Positions 1-7,271 of a stretch of 17,304 nt of DNA are shown here, piece by piece. The stretch lies in assembly GCA_030618505.1 (NCBI GenBank), contig JAUXDF010000020.1:1-17304 (forward strand), in the 5' to 3' direction. The notes below the pieces were generated by a model. It was not told the origin of the DNA, made no database searches, and was given only the letters and a program-made list of their open reading frames with translations. Within the stretch, counting starts at the first letter, position 1. Every line of letters begins with the position of its first letter. A program made the translations under genes and the position numbers. The stretch comes from Spongiibacteraceae bacterium (lineage in GTDB: Bacteria; Pseudomonadota; Gammaproteobacteria; Pseudomonadales; PIVM01).

Positions 1-1
1 C

Positions 2-72
2 TGTAGGGTGTGGCTTCCGCACCATTGGCGTTAAAGTTCAAGAGCTGACCGGTGCGCGGGGCACACCCTACA
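2..72. repeat. REP-like inverted pair of hairpins (copy A)
   Basis: The two ends are an exact 11-base inverted repeat, TGTAGGGTGTG at 2-12 and its complement at 62-72. Each half also folds on its own. GGTGTGG (7-13) pairs with CCGCACC (17-23) around CTT, with one G-T wobble. GGTGCGC (51-57) pairs with GCACACC (61-67) with one mismatch. The left unit matches the units at 2198-2218 and 3724-3744 (minus strand), so this is a dispersed intergenic family. It resembles a BIME-type pair of REP hairpins; that family name is inference. Confidence 0.7.
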
Positions 73-141
73 TTGTTTTCAGTTGTAGGAAGGTGGCTTT
101 CTATCCTCCATAATAATCAATAAAAGAGCAGAAGTGTCACT

Positions 142-906
142 ATGACCGCCGATCAAATCTATCACTACCTGTTATGGTTTATTTTTATTATCTCTGCACT
201 CACTTTTGTTGCAACCCTGCTATTTACTAATCCCTACGGGCGTTTTATGCCCAAGGATCAGCGCTTCACTATCGCCTCCTTGCCGGGCTGGTTGATTATG
301 GAATTCCCCTGCGTGGTGGTATTTGCCTGGACTTTTAGTTACGGGGAAAATCGCGCCGCTTTAGTACCGCTAATATTTCTCACTATCTGGCAGTCCCATT
401 ATTTTTATCGCTCCATCATTTTTCCCCTTCGAATGCGCGACAGGGGAAAACGGATGCCGATAATGGCTGTCCTGGTTGGTGTTGTATTTAATTCCATCAA
501 CGGCTTTCTCAATGCTTACGCAATTGTCAATTTGGCACCGCACTTATTAGATGCTGCATGGCTGAGCACACCTTGGTTTATTGGCGGCATTTGTCTGATG
601 GTGATTGGCTTGGGTATTAATATGTATTCCGATAATGTGCTGCGCAACTTACGCAAGCCCGGCGAGACTGGCTATAAAATACCCTATGGAGGAATGTACC
701 GCTGGATATCAGTGCCAAATTATTTTGGCGAAATCATTGAATGGTGTGGTTTGGCTATGGCCGCTTGCACGCCGGCTGCACTTTCCTTCGCTATATTTTC
801 ATTTTCGAATTTATTCCCGCGCGCACTCGCCCATCATCGTTGGTATCGAGAAACCTTTGAGGGTTATCCGCCGGAGAGGAAGGCGATTATTCCTGGTTTA
901 GTTTGA
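142..906 (+). CDS. Steroid 5-alpha-reductase family membrane protein (3-oxo-5-alpha-steroid 4-dehydrogenase homologue)
   Basis: Full-length member (254 residues) of the SRD5A family of integral-membrane NADPH-dependent reductases, which reduce the delta-4 double bond of 3-oxo steroids or related enones. The protein is strongly hydrophobic with about six or seven membrane segments. The C-terminal half carries the family signature: N-M-Y-S-D around 200, LRKPGETGYKIPYGG, then NYFGEIIEWCG, and an HHRWY...YP.ERK..IP ending. Glu54 in L-I-M-E-F-P and Tyr87 in S-H-Y-F-Y-R align by eye with the human SRD5A2 catalytic Glu57 and Tyr91. The length matches human SRD5A1 (259) rather than the C-terminal-domain-only proteins common in bacteria. 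The 3' end overlaps bioA tail to tail by 20 bases. The ribosome site before the ATG is weak. Family assignment is strong; the real substrate (steroid, sterol or other enone lipid) is unknown. Confidence 0.88.
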   Translation: MTADQIYHYLLWFIFIISALTFVATLLFTNPYGRFMPKDQRFTIASLPGWLIMEFPCVVVFAWTFSYGENRAALVPLIFLTIWQSHYFYRSIIFPLRMRDRGKRMPIMAVLVGVVFNSINGFLNAYAIVNLAPHLLDAAWLSTPWFIGGICLMVIGLGINMYSDNVLRNLRKPGETGYKIPYGGMYRWISVPNYFGEIIEWCGLAMAACTPAALSFAIFSFSNLFPRALAHHRWYRETFEGYPPERKAIIPGLV

Positions 907-2182
907 TTGTTAGCAGTATCTGCCTGGTTAATTCAGCTAGGTCTTCCCGCTTACTAACGTAAGCAGGCATCACATAAACCAACTTCCCAAAAGGCCTCAC
1001 CCAAACGCCATTCTCAACAAATTTTGGCTGCAGCGTTTTTATATCCACAGCTTCTTTCATTTCAATAACACCAATTCCACCCAGCACGCGCACATCAGCT
1101 ACAGATGAAAACTCTTTGGCAGGCTGTAGACCTTCGTTTAATTGCTTAGCTAGATTTCCTACAGTTTTTTTCCATGGCAGCGATAATAAAAGTTTAATGC
1201 TGGCTGGGGCCACCGCACAGGCTAGAGGGTTAGCCATAAAAGTCGGCCCATGCATAAATACACCGGCCTCACCTTCACAGATTCCTGTGGCGACTTTGTT
1301 ATTACAGAGTGTTGCCGCCAGTGACATATAACCACCCGTTAGCGCTTTTCCGACGCACATGATGTCGGGCTCAACATCGGCATGTTCGCAGGCAAACAGT
1401 TTGCCAGTACGACCAAAGCCGGTGGCGATTTCATCGTGGATTAATAGCAGGCCGTATTCATCGCAGAGTTCTCTGACGCGCTTGAGATAAGCGGGGGCGT
1501 AAAACTTCATGCCACCTGCACCTTGCACAATCGGTTCGAGAATAACGGCGGCTAGCTGCTGATGGTTTTCTTCCAGCCTGGATTTTAAGTCTTCTATATG
1601 TTTTTCTTCAAAGGTTTCATCAAAACGGCAAGGGGGTGATTCGGCAAAAATATGTTCTGGCATTACGCCTGAGAAAAGATGATGCATGCCTGTTACAGGA
1701 TCACAAACGGACATCGCACCAAAGGTATCGCCGTGATAGCCCGAGCGTAGGGAGAGCAATTTTGTGCGCTGTTTTTCGCCCTGGGAATACCAGTACTGAA
1801 GGGCCATTTTTATAGCAACTTCTACGGCAACGGAACCGGAATCACTGAGAAAAACCTTGTCGAGGCCAGGGGGTGTTATTTCAACTAATAGTTTACAAAG
1901 TTCTACCGCCGCAGGGTGGGTAATGCCACCAAACATAACGTGAGACATCTGCGCGAGTTGATCTGTTATCGCCCGGTTAAGCACAGGGTGATTGTAGCCA
2001 TGGATAGCGGACCACCAGGAGGCCATGCCATCAATTAGCTCACGGCCATCAGCAAGCTTCAGGCGTACACCATTGGCACTGACGACAGGCACCATGTCAG
2101 GGGGATTGATAAGCGATGAGTAGGGGTGCCAGATATGTTGGCGATCAAAGTCGAGGAGTTGTTTGATGTCTTGTGGTTTCAT
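887..2182 (-). CDS. bioA: Adenosylmethionine-8-amino-7-oxononanoate aminotransferase (biotin synthesis)
   Basis: PLP-dependent class III aminotransferase that converts 7-keto-8-aminopelargonate to 7,8-diaminopelargonate with S-adenosylmethionine as amino donor, in cytosolic biotin synthesis. The 431-residue length is typical of BioA. Visible motifs are the N-terminal IWHPYSS, the tandem Trp in ASWWSAIHGYNHP, the cofactor loop SGYHGDTFGAMSVCDP, Asp250 in LLIHDEIATGFGRTG, and the PLP lysine Lys279 in VGKALTGGY. The double Trp and the Tyr in the loop separate BioA from ornithine or GABA transaminases. It stands alone, with no bioB, bioF, bioC or bioD in the window. The start is followed upstream by a REP-like element, and I see no clear BirA-type operator there. 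Its last 20 bases overlap the convergent reductase gene. Confidence 0.95.
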   Translation of the reverse strand: MKPQDIKQLLDFDRQHIWHPYSSLINPPDMVPVVSANGVRLKLADGRELIDGMASWWSAIHGYNHPVLNRAITDQLAQMSHVMFGGITHPAAVELCKLLVEITPPGLDKVFLSDSGSVAVEVAIKMALQYWYSQGEKQRTKLLSLRSGYHGDTFGAMSVCDPVTGMHHLFSGVMPEHIFAESPPCRFDETFEEKHIEDLKSRLEENHQQLAAVILEPIVQGAGGMKFYAPAYLKRVRELCDEYGLLLIHDEIATGFGRTGKLFACEHADVEPDIMCVGKALTGGYMSLAATLCNNKVATGICEGEAGVFMHGPTFMANPLACAVAPASIKLLLSLPWKKTVGNLAKQLNEGLQPAKEFSSVADVRVLGGIGVIEMKEAVDIKTLQPKFVENGVWVRPFGKLVYVMPAYVSKREDLAELTRQILLTIKLNQE

Positions 2183-2196
2183 TGTGCTCTAATGTT

Positions 2197-2290
2197 TGTA
2201 GGGTGCGGCCCCCGCACCATTGGCATCCATTTTTAGGTTCTTTGGTGCGGGGGCCGTTTATGCCCGTTTTGTAGGGTACACCCTACAAAA
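2197..2290. repeat. REP-like hairpin cluster (copy B) between thiolase gene and bioA
   Basis: Three nested hairpins fill most of the gap. The unit at 2198-2218 folds as GGTGCGG-CCC-CCGCACC and is identical over 21 bases to the minus strand of 3724-3744. Its arm CGGCCCCCGCACC (2206-2218) is also exactly complementary to 2244-2256 across 25 bases. At the far end, TTTTGTAGGGT (2267-2277) pairs perfectly with ACCCTACAAAA (2280-2290) around AC, just after the thiolase stop. T-tracts lie 5' and A-tracts 3' on both strands, so this is not a classical intrinsic terminator. It may still end or protect thiolase mRNA, as REP elements do. Confidence 0.7.
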
Positions 2291-2292
2291 AG

Positions 2293-3474
2293 TTAGACCA
2301 GCTCAATTGCCATAGCGGTTGCTTCGCCACCACCAATACAGAGCGCTGCGATACCTTTGGATTTGCCCAATTTTTTCAGCGCATAGATTAGGCTAATAAT
2401 AATGCGTGAGCCAGTTGAGCCAATCGGGTGTCCCTGGGCGCAGGCGCCGCCGTGAATATTAACGGTGCTTGGATCCAGCTCCAGTTCGCGTATAGCCAGC
2501 ATAGTAACCATTGCAAAGGCTTCGTTGATTTCCCACAGATCTACATCTGCTTTGTTCCAGCCAGTTTTATCAAGCAATGACTTTATCGCACCAATCGGCG
2601 CCAGGGTGAATTCACTAGGCGCTTGTGAGTGACGAGCGTGACTGACAATGCGAGCAAGTGGTTTTATTCCCTTCGCATCCGCTTCCGATTCACTCATTAA
2701 TATCAGCGCTGAAGCACCATCGGAGATGGAACTGGCGTTGGCGGCGGTGATGGTGCCATCTTTGGCAAAAGCTGCCCGTAGTGAGGGGATTTTATCAGGT
2801 TTGGCGGACAGAGGCTGCTCATCAACTTTAACCACTGTTTCACCCCGACGGGTCTTGATAGTGACCGGCACTGATTCTGCATCCAGGGAGCCGTCATTAA
2901 TGGCTTTTTGAGCGCGATTTAGTGATTCTATCGCATAGGCATCCATCTCCTCGCGGGTAAGTCCATAAGCATCCGCAGTCTCCTGGGCAAAGCTGCCCAT
3001 TGCTCGGCCTGTGCTGGCATCTTCAAGGCCGTCATGGAACATATGGTCAAATAATTGGGCATGGCCGGTGCGAACACCACCACGAGCATTTGGCAGGATG
3101 TGGGGAGCGTTACTCATGCTTTCCATGCCGCCAGCCAGTACGGTTTTTGCCGTGCCTGCCTTGATGAGATCATGGGCGTACATAGTCGCCTGCATGCCGG
3201 AGCCGCAGAGTTTGTTGATAGTGACGCAGCCAGTGGATTCGGGTAAACCACCTTGCAGCGCGGCCTGTCGAGCCGGACCCTGGCGCAGGCCTGCGGAGAG
3301 CACATTGCCGACAATGGCCTCTTCGATATCGGTAGGGGCAAGGCCGGAGCGCTTGAGCGCCTCGCTAATCGCAGCAGCGCCAAGCTCTACGGCGCTAAGG
3401 GCACTTAAGCCGCCCTGTAAACCACCCATTGGAGTGCGGGCTCCACTGACAATTACTACTGAGTCATTCGACAT
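2293..3474 (-). CDS. Acetyl-CoA C-acyltransferase (thiolase)
   Basis: Cytosolic thiolase of the acetoacetyl-CoA thiolase type (393 residues), making or cleaving 3-ketoacyl-CoA. The three catalytic positions are present: nucleophile Cys90 in N-K-L-C-G-S-G-M, His349 in GHPIG, and Cys379 in LCIGGGEA. They sit one residue from the Zoogloea enzyme numbering (89, 348, 378). An in-frame ATG lies 135 bases further upstream, but the extra 45 residues (Cys/Asn/Lys-rich) show nothing thiolase-like. The ATG at 3474 is preceded by AAAAAGGT and gives the usual S-V-V-I-V-S-G-A-R-T-P start, so I chose it. Biosynthetic (polyhydroxyalkanoate, ketone body) and beta-oxidation roles cannot be separated by sequence alone. 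No partner acyl-CoA dehydrogenase or hydratase is adjacent. bioA follows on the same strand after 110 bases of repeats, so co-transcription is doubtful. Confidence 0.93.
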   Translation of the reverse strand: MSNDSVVIVSGARTPMGGLQGGLSALSAVELGAAAISEALKRSGLAPTDIEEAIVGNVLSAGLRQGPARQAALQGGLPESTGCVTINKLCGSGMQATMYAHDLIKAGTAKTVLAGGMESMSNAPHILPNARGGVRTGHAQLFDHMFHDGLEDASTGRAMGSFAQETADAYGLTREEMDAYAIESLNRAQKAINDGSLDAESVPVTIKTRRGETVVKVDEQPLSAKPDKIPSLRAAFAKDGTITAANASSISDGASALILMSESEADAKGIKPLARIVSHARHSQAPSEFTLAPIGAIKSLLDKTGWNKADVDLWEINEAFAMVTMLAIRELELDPSTVNIHGGACAQGHPIGSTGSRIIISLIYALKKLGKSKGIAALCIGGGEATAMAIELV

Positions 3475-3816
3475 AGTTTTACCTTTTTGCTTGTTGGTAG
3501 AAGCGTGATTATTGCTTGCTACGTGTGGATCATTATCATTACATCGGAGCAACGATGGGAATTTGGCGCATATTTTACCACCCTGGAGCACTCTTCTAAT
3601 ACCCTGCATCCTCTTTTACTTGAAAAAAGTAATTACAAGCCAGCACTTTAAATTCTGCCCAAGCTGTAGCCTGTATTGAGCGCAGCGAACTGTGTTTTGC
3701 GCAGTGAAATTGGGGAAGATTTTGGTGCGGGGGCCGCACCCTACGGTTGGGCACACCGAAAAAGCAGGCATAAAGGAGGAGGCGGGGTGTACAGATTTGT
3801 GTTTCTTGAGAGCAGA
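3475..3816. other. Intergenic region upstream of thiolase gene and downstream of GlxA-like regulator gene
   Basis: This gap of 342 bases should hold the thiolase promoter and leader (3475 to about 3620), but I see no convincing -35/-10 pair. It contains the single REP-like unit at 3724-3744 and a short direct repeat GCGCAG(C/T)GAA around 3680-3710. No ORF here has coding character. Confidence 0.5.
3724..3744 (-). repeat. REP-like single hairpin (copy C)
   Basis: GGTGCGG (3724-3730) pairs perfectly with CCGCACC (3734-3740) around GGG, followed by CTAC. Read on the minus strand, the 21 bases are identical to 2198-2218 and differ at three positions from 3-23. It is a solitary half-element downstream of the GlxA-like regulator gene. 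Confidence 0.7.
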
Positions 3817-4803
3817 TTAATCCGAAGAGAATAGCTTTCCTCTTACCCGTTGTCTGTAGCTTTTTGGGCTTTGTGACATCCGAGTGCGAAACAGCGATGA
3901 AAAATAGCTGCAGTCGCTATAACCGACTTTTTCTGCGATTTCTGCGATATTCAGGTTGCTATCACGTAGTAGTTCTTTGGCGATATTAATGCGGGTTTTT
4001 TGTAAATAGCTGATAGGTGTTTCACCGATGGCTTCTTTAAAGCGTCGATTAAGTGTGCGAGTACTTAAACCGGAAAAGTGCGCAAGCTCGCTGATGCTGA
4101 TTGAACGTTCAAAATTGCTTTGTAGCCATTGCTGAGCCCGAACCACATCTTCATCGTGGTGGGTTGTCAGGCGACTATCGTTATAAAGATGGCTATCGTA
4201 GGATTGGCGTATTTCCGGTGAGAATTGTCCTTCGACCTGCTGGGCTATTTTTCGGCCATAGAAATCATTAATAAAATGTACGGTCAGGTCGGCCACTGAG
4301 TTAACACTACCGGCACAGAAAACCGAACCCGCTTGGGTAATCAAGTGACGCCTTTGCAGGTGAACCTGTGGATAACGACGCTCAAATTCATCAAAATAAT
4401 ACCAGTGGGTGGTGGCTGGTTTGTTATCGAGTAAGCCGGCTTCGGCAAGAAAAAAACTGCCGGAGCCAACGGCACAGATTATACTGCCATGGCTTTTCAT
4501 CTGTTTTAGCCAGCCGAGTAGCTTGCGATTGGTTTTGATCACCCGGTCGGGTTTGCGCCAAAGGGCTGGGAGAATGATCAGGTCGCTGTGTGAAATCGAC
4601 TCGAAGCTGCAGTCCGGACGTATATGCAGACCCCCGGGTGTTTTTATCTCATGGGCATCAAGAGCGGCAATTTTCAGGTTTATTCTGCGCCGAGGCCTTT
4701 TATGCAAGCGCTTAAAATTATCTGCTGCATTGAGCATTTCCAGCGGTAGACTAATGCTGGATACCAGAGCTTGTGGGTATATCAGTACAGTTGCTTCAAT
4801 CAT
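3817..4803 (-). CDS. GlxA family transcriptional regulator (DJ-1/PfpI-like domain plus AraC HTH)
   Basis: Cytosolic DNA-binding regulator of about 328 residues. The N-terminal part (about 1-170) is a class I glutamine-amidotransferase-like DJ-1/PfpI fold, with VLIYPQALVSSISLPLEML near the start and a stretch ending A-E-A-G-L-L-D-N...T-T-H-W that marks the GlxA subfamily. The usual nucleophile position in that stretch reads A-V-G-S-G-S, so the fold is probably a sensor and not an enzyme. The C-terminal 100 residues form the double helix-turn-helix AraC domain (SISELAHFSGLSTRTLNRRFK; IAEIAEKVGYSDCSYFSSLFR). The ATG at 4803 gives the family's usual N-terminus; a TTG at 4824 would add seven residues. 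It is divergent from fabY, so it may control fabY or itself. The ligand is unknown. Confidence 0.87.
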   Translation of the reverse strand: MIEATVLIYPQALVSSISLPLEMLNAADNFKRLHKRPRRRINLKIAALDAHEIKTPGGLHIRPDCSFESISHSDLIILPALWRKPDRVIKTNRKLLGWLKQMKSHGSIICAVGSGSFFLAEAGLLDNKPATTHWYYFDEFERRYPQVHLQRRHLITQAGSVFCAGSVNSVADLTVHFINDFYGRKIAQQVEGQFSPEIRQSYDSHLYNDSRLTTHHDEDVVRAQQWLQSNFERSISISELAHFSGLSTRTLNRRFKEAIGETPISYLQKTRINIAKELLRDSNLNIAEIAEKVGYSDCSYFSSLFRTRMSQSPKSYRQRVRGKLFSSD

Positions 4804-4804
4804 T

Positions 4805-4842
4805 ATTGATATATCAATGTGCAAAGCATGAGCATAATGCTC
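4805..4842. promoter_or_regulatory. Two adjacent palindromes at the start of the GlxA-like regulator gene
   Basis: ATTGATATATCAAT (4805-4818) is a perfect 14-base palindrome immediately upstream of the chosen ATG. GAGCATAATGCTC (4830-4842) is a perfect 6-1-6 inverted repeat. Both lie in the divergent gap with fabY and would suit an autoregulatory operator. AraC-type regulators usually bind direct repeats, so another dimeric factor is possible. Function is inference. Confidence 0.35.
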
Positions 4843-4981
4843 TTTTGGCTAATATGCCATATAAAATGACTTATATAACATAGAAGTTATCCGTGGCAAT
4901 CATTACAATGCTCGCCAATATTAATGTGATGTTCTGGTCTATTAACTTTATTTTCCTCATTATCTGTGTTGCTACAAGCAC

Positions 4982-4996
4982 GCTCCTTTACGGAGC
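4982..4996 (+). promoter_or_regulatory. Small hairpin in the fabY leader
   Basis: GCTCC (4982-4986) and GGAGC (4992-4996) form a 5-base stem with a TTTAC loop, 20 bases before the fabY ATG. AGGA just after it serves as the ribosome-binding site. It may be a transcript-end or leader structure, but the stem is too short to claim attenuation. Confidence 0.25.
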
Positions 4997-5016
4997 TTTG
5001 AATTCAGGAAATATTT

Positions 5017-6912
5017 ATGTCTAAGTTACCCGTGATTGTCGGTTTTGGTGGAATTAACGCGGCTGGACGCAGCTCCTGGCATCAAGGTTATCGCCGCATG
5101 GTAATCGACTCTCTTGGCAAAACGGAATCTCGGGACACTCTGCAAAGCCTGGCGAGCCTTATGAACTTGCGCCGTCGTAGCAGTGATGACGGGGATAGGG
5201 CTGTGGTGCTTGATGATAACCTCTGCACGTATATCAAAGACAATACATTGGTTCGCCGTATTGGCAGTAACCTTTTTGATGTGGATAAAGTGCTGTGGAA
5301 TAAGAAAATGGCGGTCTCGCCGGCGGATTACAATTCCCCCATTAGTTTTGTGACTAAAGTTTCAAACCTGCCCAAGAAAATCCCCCCTCAGTGGAAGCTA
5401 ACAGAGCTTGATGGTAAGCGCGTTAAGGTGGTTATTAATACGGATGTTGATGTGTTTTTGCCCAATATTCGCCAATCCAAGGTGAAAGCGGCGGGTCAGT
5501 TACCCACAGGCTTTGATCCCAAATCCCTTTATCAGTCACGTAACCATCCGCGTGGTATCCAGATGACGGTTTTTGGTGCTTCCGATGCCTTAGGCTCACT
5601 CGGTATCGAGTGGGATGTTGTGCGCTCGGCAGTGTCTCCTGATCAAGTCAGTGTTTATGCCGGTAGTGGCATGGGGCAACTGGATACCAATGGCAATGGT
5701 GGCATGATGATGTCGCGCCTGATTGGTAAAAAGGTCACGTCAAAACAATGTCCTTTTGGTTTTGCAGAAATGCCCGCTGACTTTATTAACGCCTATGTAC
5801 TTGGCAGTATTGGCAACACTGGCACCAGCATGGGTGCTTGTGCTTCCTTCCTTTACAACCTTCGACAGGGTTTGATGGATATCGAAACCGGGCGGGCACG
5901 TGTTGTCATTGTTGGTAACAGTGAGGCGCCGATTACACCGGAGATTATGGAAGGTTATTCGGCGATGGGTGCCTTGGCGACCGATAAAGAGTTGCTGGAA
6001 CTTGATCGGGCGCTAGGATTGACCGAGCCCAATTATCGTCGTGCCTGTCGACCGTTTTCGAGTAACTGTGGTTTTACCCTGGCCGAATCGGCTCAGTTTA
6101 TTATTTTGATGGATGATGAGCTGGCACTGGAATTAGGTGCGACGATACATGGCGCAGTTAGTGATGTTTTTGTTAATGCTGATGGTCATAAAAAATCAAT
6201 CTCATCACCGGGTATCGGCAATTATATTACCGTTGCCAAGGCAACCGCAGCGGCAAAAGCGATTGTCGGGGAGGAGGGCATTCGCCGACGCTCCTTTGTT
6301 CAGGCGCATGGCACAGGTACCCCGCAGAACCGGGTGACGGAATCGCATATACTTAACGAAACAGCAAAACATTTTGGTATCGATTCGTGGAATGTCGCGG
6401 CGATCAAAAGTTATCTTGGTCATTCTATTGGTGTTGCCGGCGGTGATCAGATTATGGCAAGTTTGGGCGTGTGGCGTTATGGCTGGATTCCTGGTGTAGC
6501 CAGTATTGATCATATTGCCGATGATGTTCATAGCAGTCATCTAAACATAAGTAGTTCACATATTGAGATCGGTAGTACAGGCAGTGATGTTGTCATCATT
6601 AACGCCAAAGGTTTTGGTGGTAATAACGCCAGTGCATCGGTGCTCGCTCCGCATGTTGCGATGAAAATGCTCAGTAAAAAGCACGGCGTCCATGCCATGA
6701 AAGCTTATCTGCAACGTAATGAAGCTGCTCGTGAAGCGGCAAGACTGTATGATGAGAATATGACCAAAGGTAGCGTAGCGCCAATTTACAAATTTAATCA
6801 TAAGGTCCTGGAGGGTGAGGATATCCAGTTTAAAGGCGATGAAATTAAAGTGCCGGGCTTTGATCAGTTGATCGACCTTGATCTTGAAACACTATACAAG
6901 GATATGCTGTAG
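5017..6912 (+). CDS. fabY: FabY-type beta-ketoacyl-ACP synthase (acetoacetyl-ACP synthase)
   Basis: Condensing enzyme of 631 residues that closely recalls P. aeruginosa FabY (PA5174, about 634). That enzyme starts fatty acid synthesis by joining acetyl-CoA to malonyl-ACP in place of FabH. The N-terminus LPVIVGFGGINAAGRSS is the FabY signature, followed by about 180 residues absent from FabF/FabB. The thiolase-fold ketosynthase core then has its full Cys-His-His set: Cys275 in S-M-G-A-C-A-S, His431 in V-Q-A-H-G-T-G-T and His469 in Y-L-G-H-S-I-G-V-A-G-G. The 100-residue tail is basic and polar. AGGA lies about 10 bases before the ATG. It is single-gene and divergent from a GlxA-type regulator. 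The cytosolic role in initiation is family knowledge; whether the organism also has FabH cannot be told here. Confidence 0.9.
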   Translation: MSKLPVIVGFGGINAAGRSSWHQGYRRMVIDSLGKTESRDTLQSLASLMNLRRRSSDDGDRAVVLDDNLCTYIKDNTLVRRIGSNLFDVDKVLWNKKMAVSPADYNSPISFVTKVSNLPKKIPPQWKLTELDGKRVKVVINTDVDVFLPNIRQSKVKAAGQLPTGFDPKSLYQSRNHPRGIQMTVFGASDALGSLGIEWDVVRSAVSPDQVSVYAGSGMGQLDTNGNGGMMMSRLIGKKVTSKQCPFGFAEMPADFINAYVLGSIGNTGTSMGACASFLYNLRQGLMDIETGRARVVIVGNSEAPITPEIMEGYSAMGALATDKELLELDRALGLTEPNYRRACRPFSSNCGFTLAESAQFIILMDDELALELGATIHGAVSDVFVNADGHKKSISSPGIGNYITVAKATAAAKAIVGEEGIRRRSFVQAHGTGTPQNRVTESHILNETAKHFGIDSWNVAAIKSYLGHSIGVAGGDQIMASLGVWRYGWIPGVASIDHIADDVHSSHLNISSSHIEIGSTGSDVVIINAKGFGGNNASASVLAPHVAMKMLSKKHGVHAMKAYLQRNEAAREAARLYDENMTKGSVAPIYKFNHKVLEGEDIQFKGDEIKVPGFDQLIDLDLETLYKDML

Positions 6913-6927
6913 CTCAAATTTTTTGAG
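6913..6927 (+). terminator. Weak stem-loop after fabY stop
   Basis: CTCAAA pairs with TTTGAG around TTT directly after the fabY TAG codon. The stem is AT-rich and no T-run follows, so termination here is only a possibility. Confidence 0.25.
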
Positions 6928-6954
6928 TATTCCCGTTTCAGTAAATACACAAAG

Positions 6955-7035
6955 TTCGTCATTCCGGTAGTCTTTTAGCCGAAATCCAGTTTGCAGAACT
7001 CTGGATCCCCGATAAAATACTTCGGGGATGACGAA
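6955..7035. repeat. Composite intergenic palindrome (81 bases)
   Basis: Terminal inverted repeats TTCGTCAT (6955-6962) and ATGACGAA (7028-7035) are exact. Inside are ATCCAG (6984-6989) with CTGGAT (7001-7006), and ATCCCCG (7005-7011) with CGGGGAT (7023-7029). The two inner stems share two bases and are mutually exclusive at that point. The pattern of CGTCATTCC with a CGGGGATGACG end is one I associate with multicopy intergenic elements of proteobacterial genomes. It is unrelated to the REP-like family near bioA. Confidence 0.6.
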
Positions 7036-7271
7036 AATAGTGGGTTCAGAGCGTTTATTTTATTACGCGGAATGGTCACCCCCATTTTTTTAACCGAACA
7101 TCACCAGCATTCCTAATAGGAATAATAAGCAGGGAGTTTCTAATTGTTTCCAACGGAAATGGAAAATAACAGCTATAGTAAGTCTATAGGCTTTTCGAAC
7201 ATTATTTGCAAAGCTGTCGTTTATTTAACCTTTCGGATTGTATGGCCGTTTCGCCTCCGGAGTGGACTGTA
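7036..7271. promoter_or_regulatory. Upstream region of the PilZ gene with small inverted repeats
   Basis: With the palindrome before it, this completes a 359-base gap after fabY. It holds TTTCC-AAC-GGAAA (7147-7159) and two copies of the self-complementary CTATAG (7173-7178 and 7184-7189), separated by five bases. These could be operator half-sites or a leader hairpin. No clear -35/-10 pair is visible. GGAG at 7259-7262 is the ribosome-binding site of the PilZ gene. Confidence 0.35.

Noticed and set aside
2183..2292. BirA operator before bioA
   Set aside because: I looked for a TTGTAAACC / GGTTTACAA-like pair and found only the REP-like hairpins.
3011..3508. 165-codon + strand frame over the thiolase gene
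   Set aside because: Opposite-strand shadow of a clear thiolase with all catalytic residues. The translated sequence shows no family pattern.
3475..3609. Longer thiolase start at 3609
   Set aside because: The added 45 residues show no thiolase-like sequence, and the ATG at 3474 has a better ribosome site and the usual family start.
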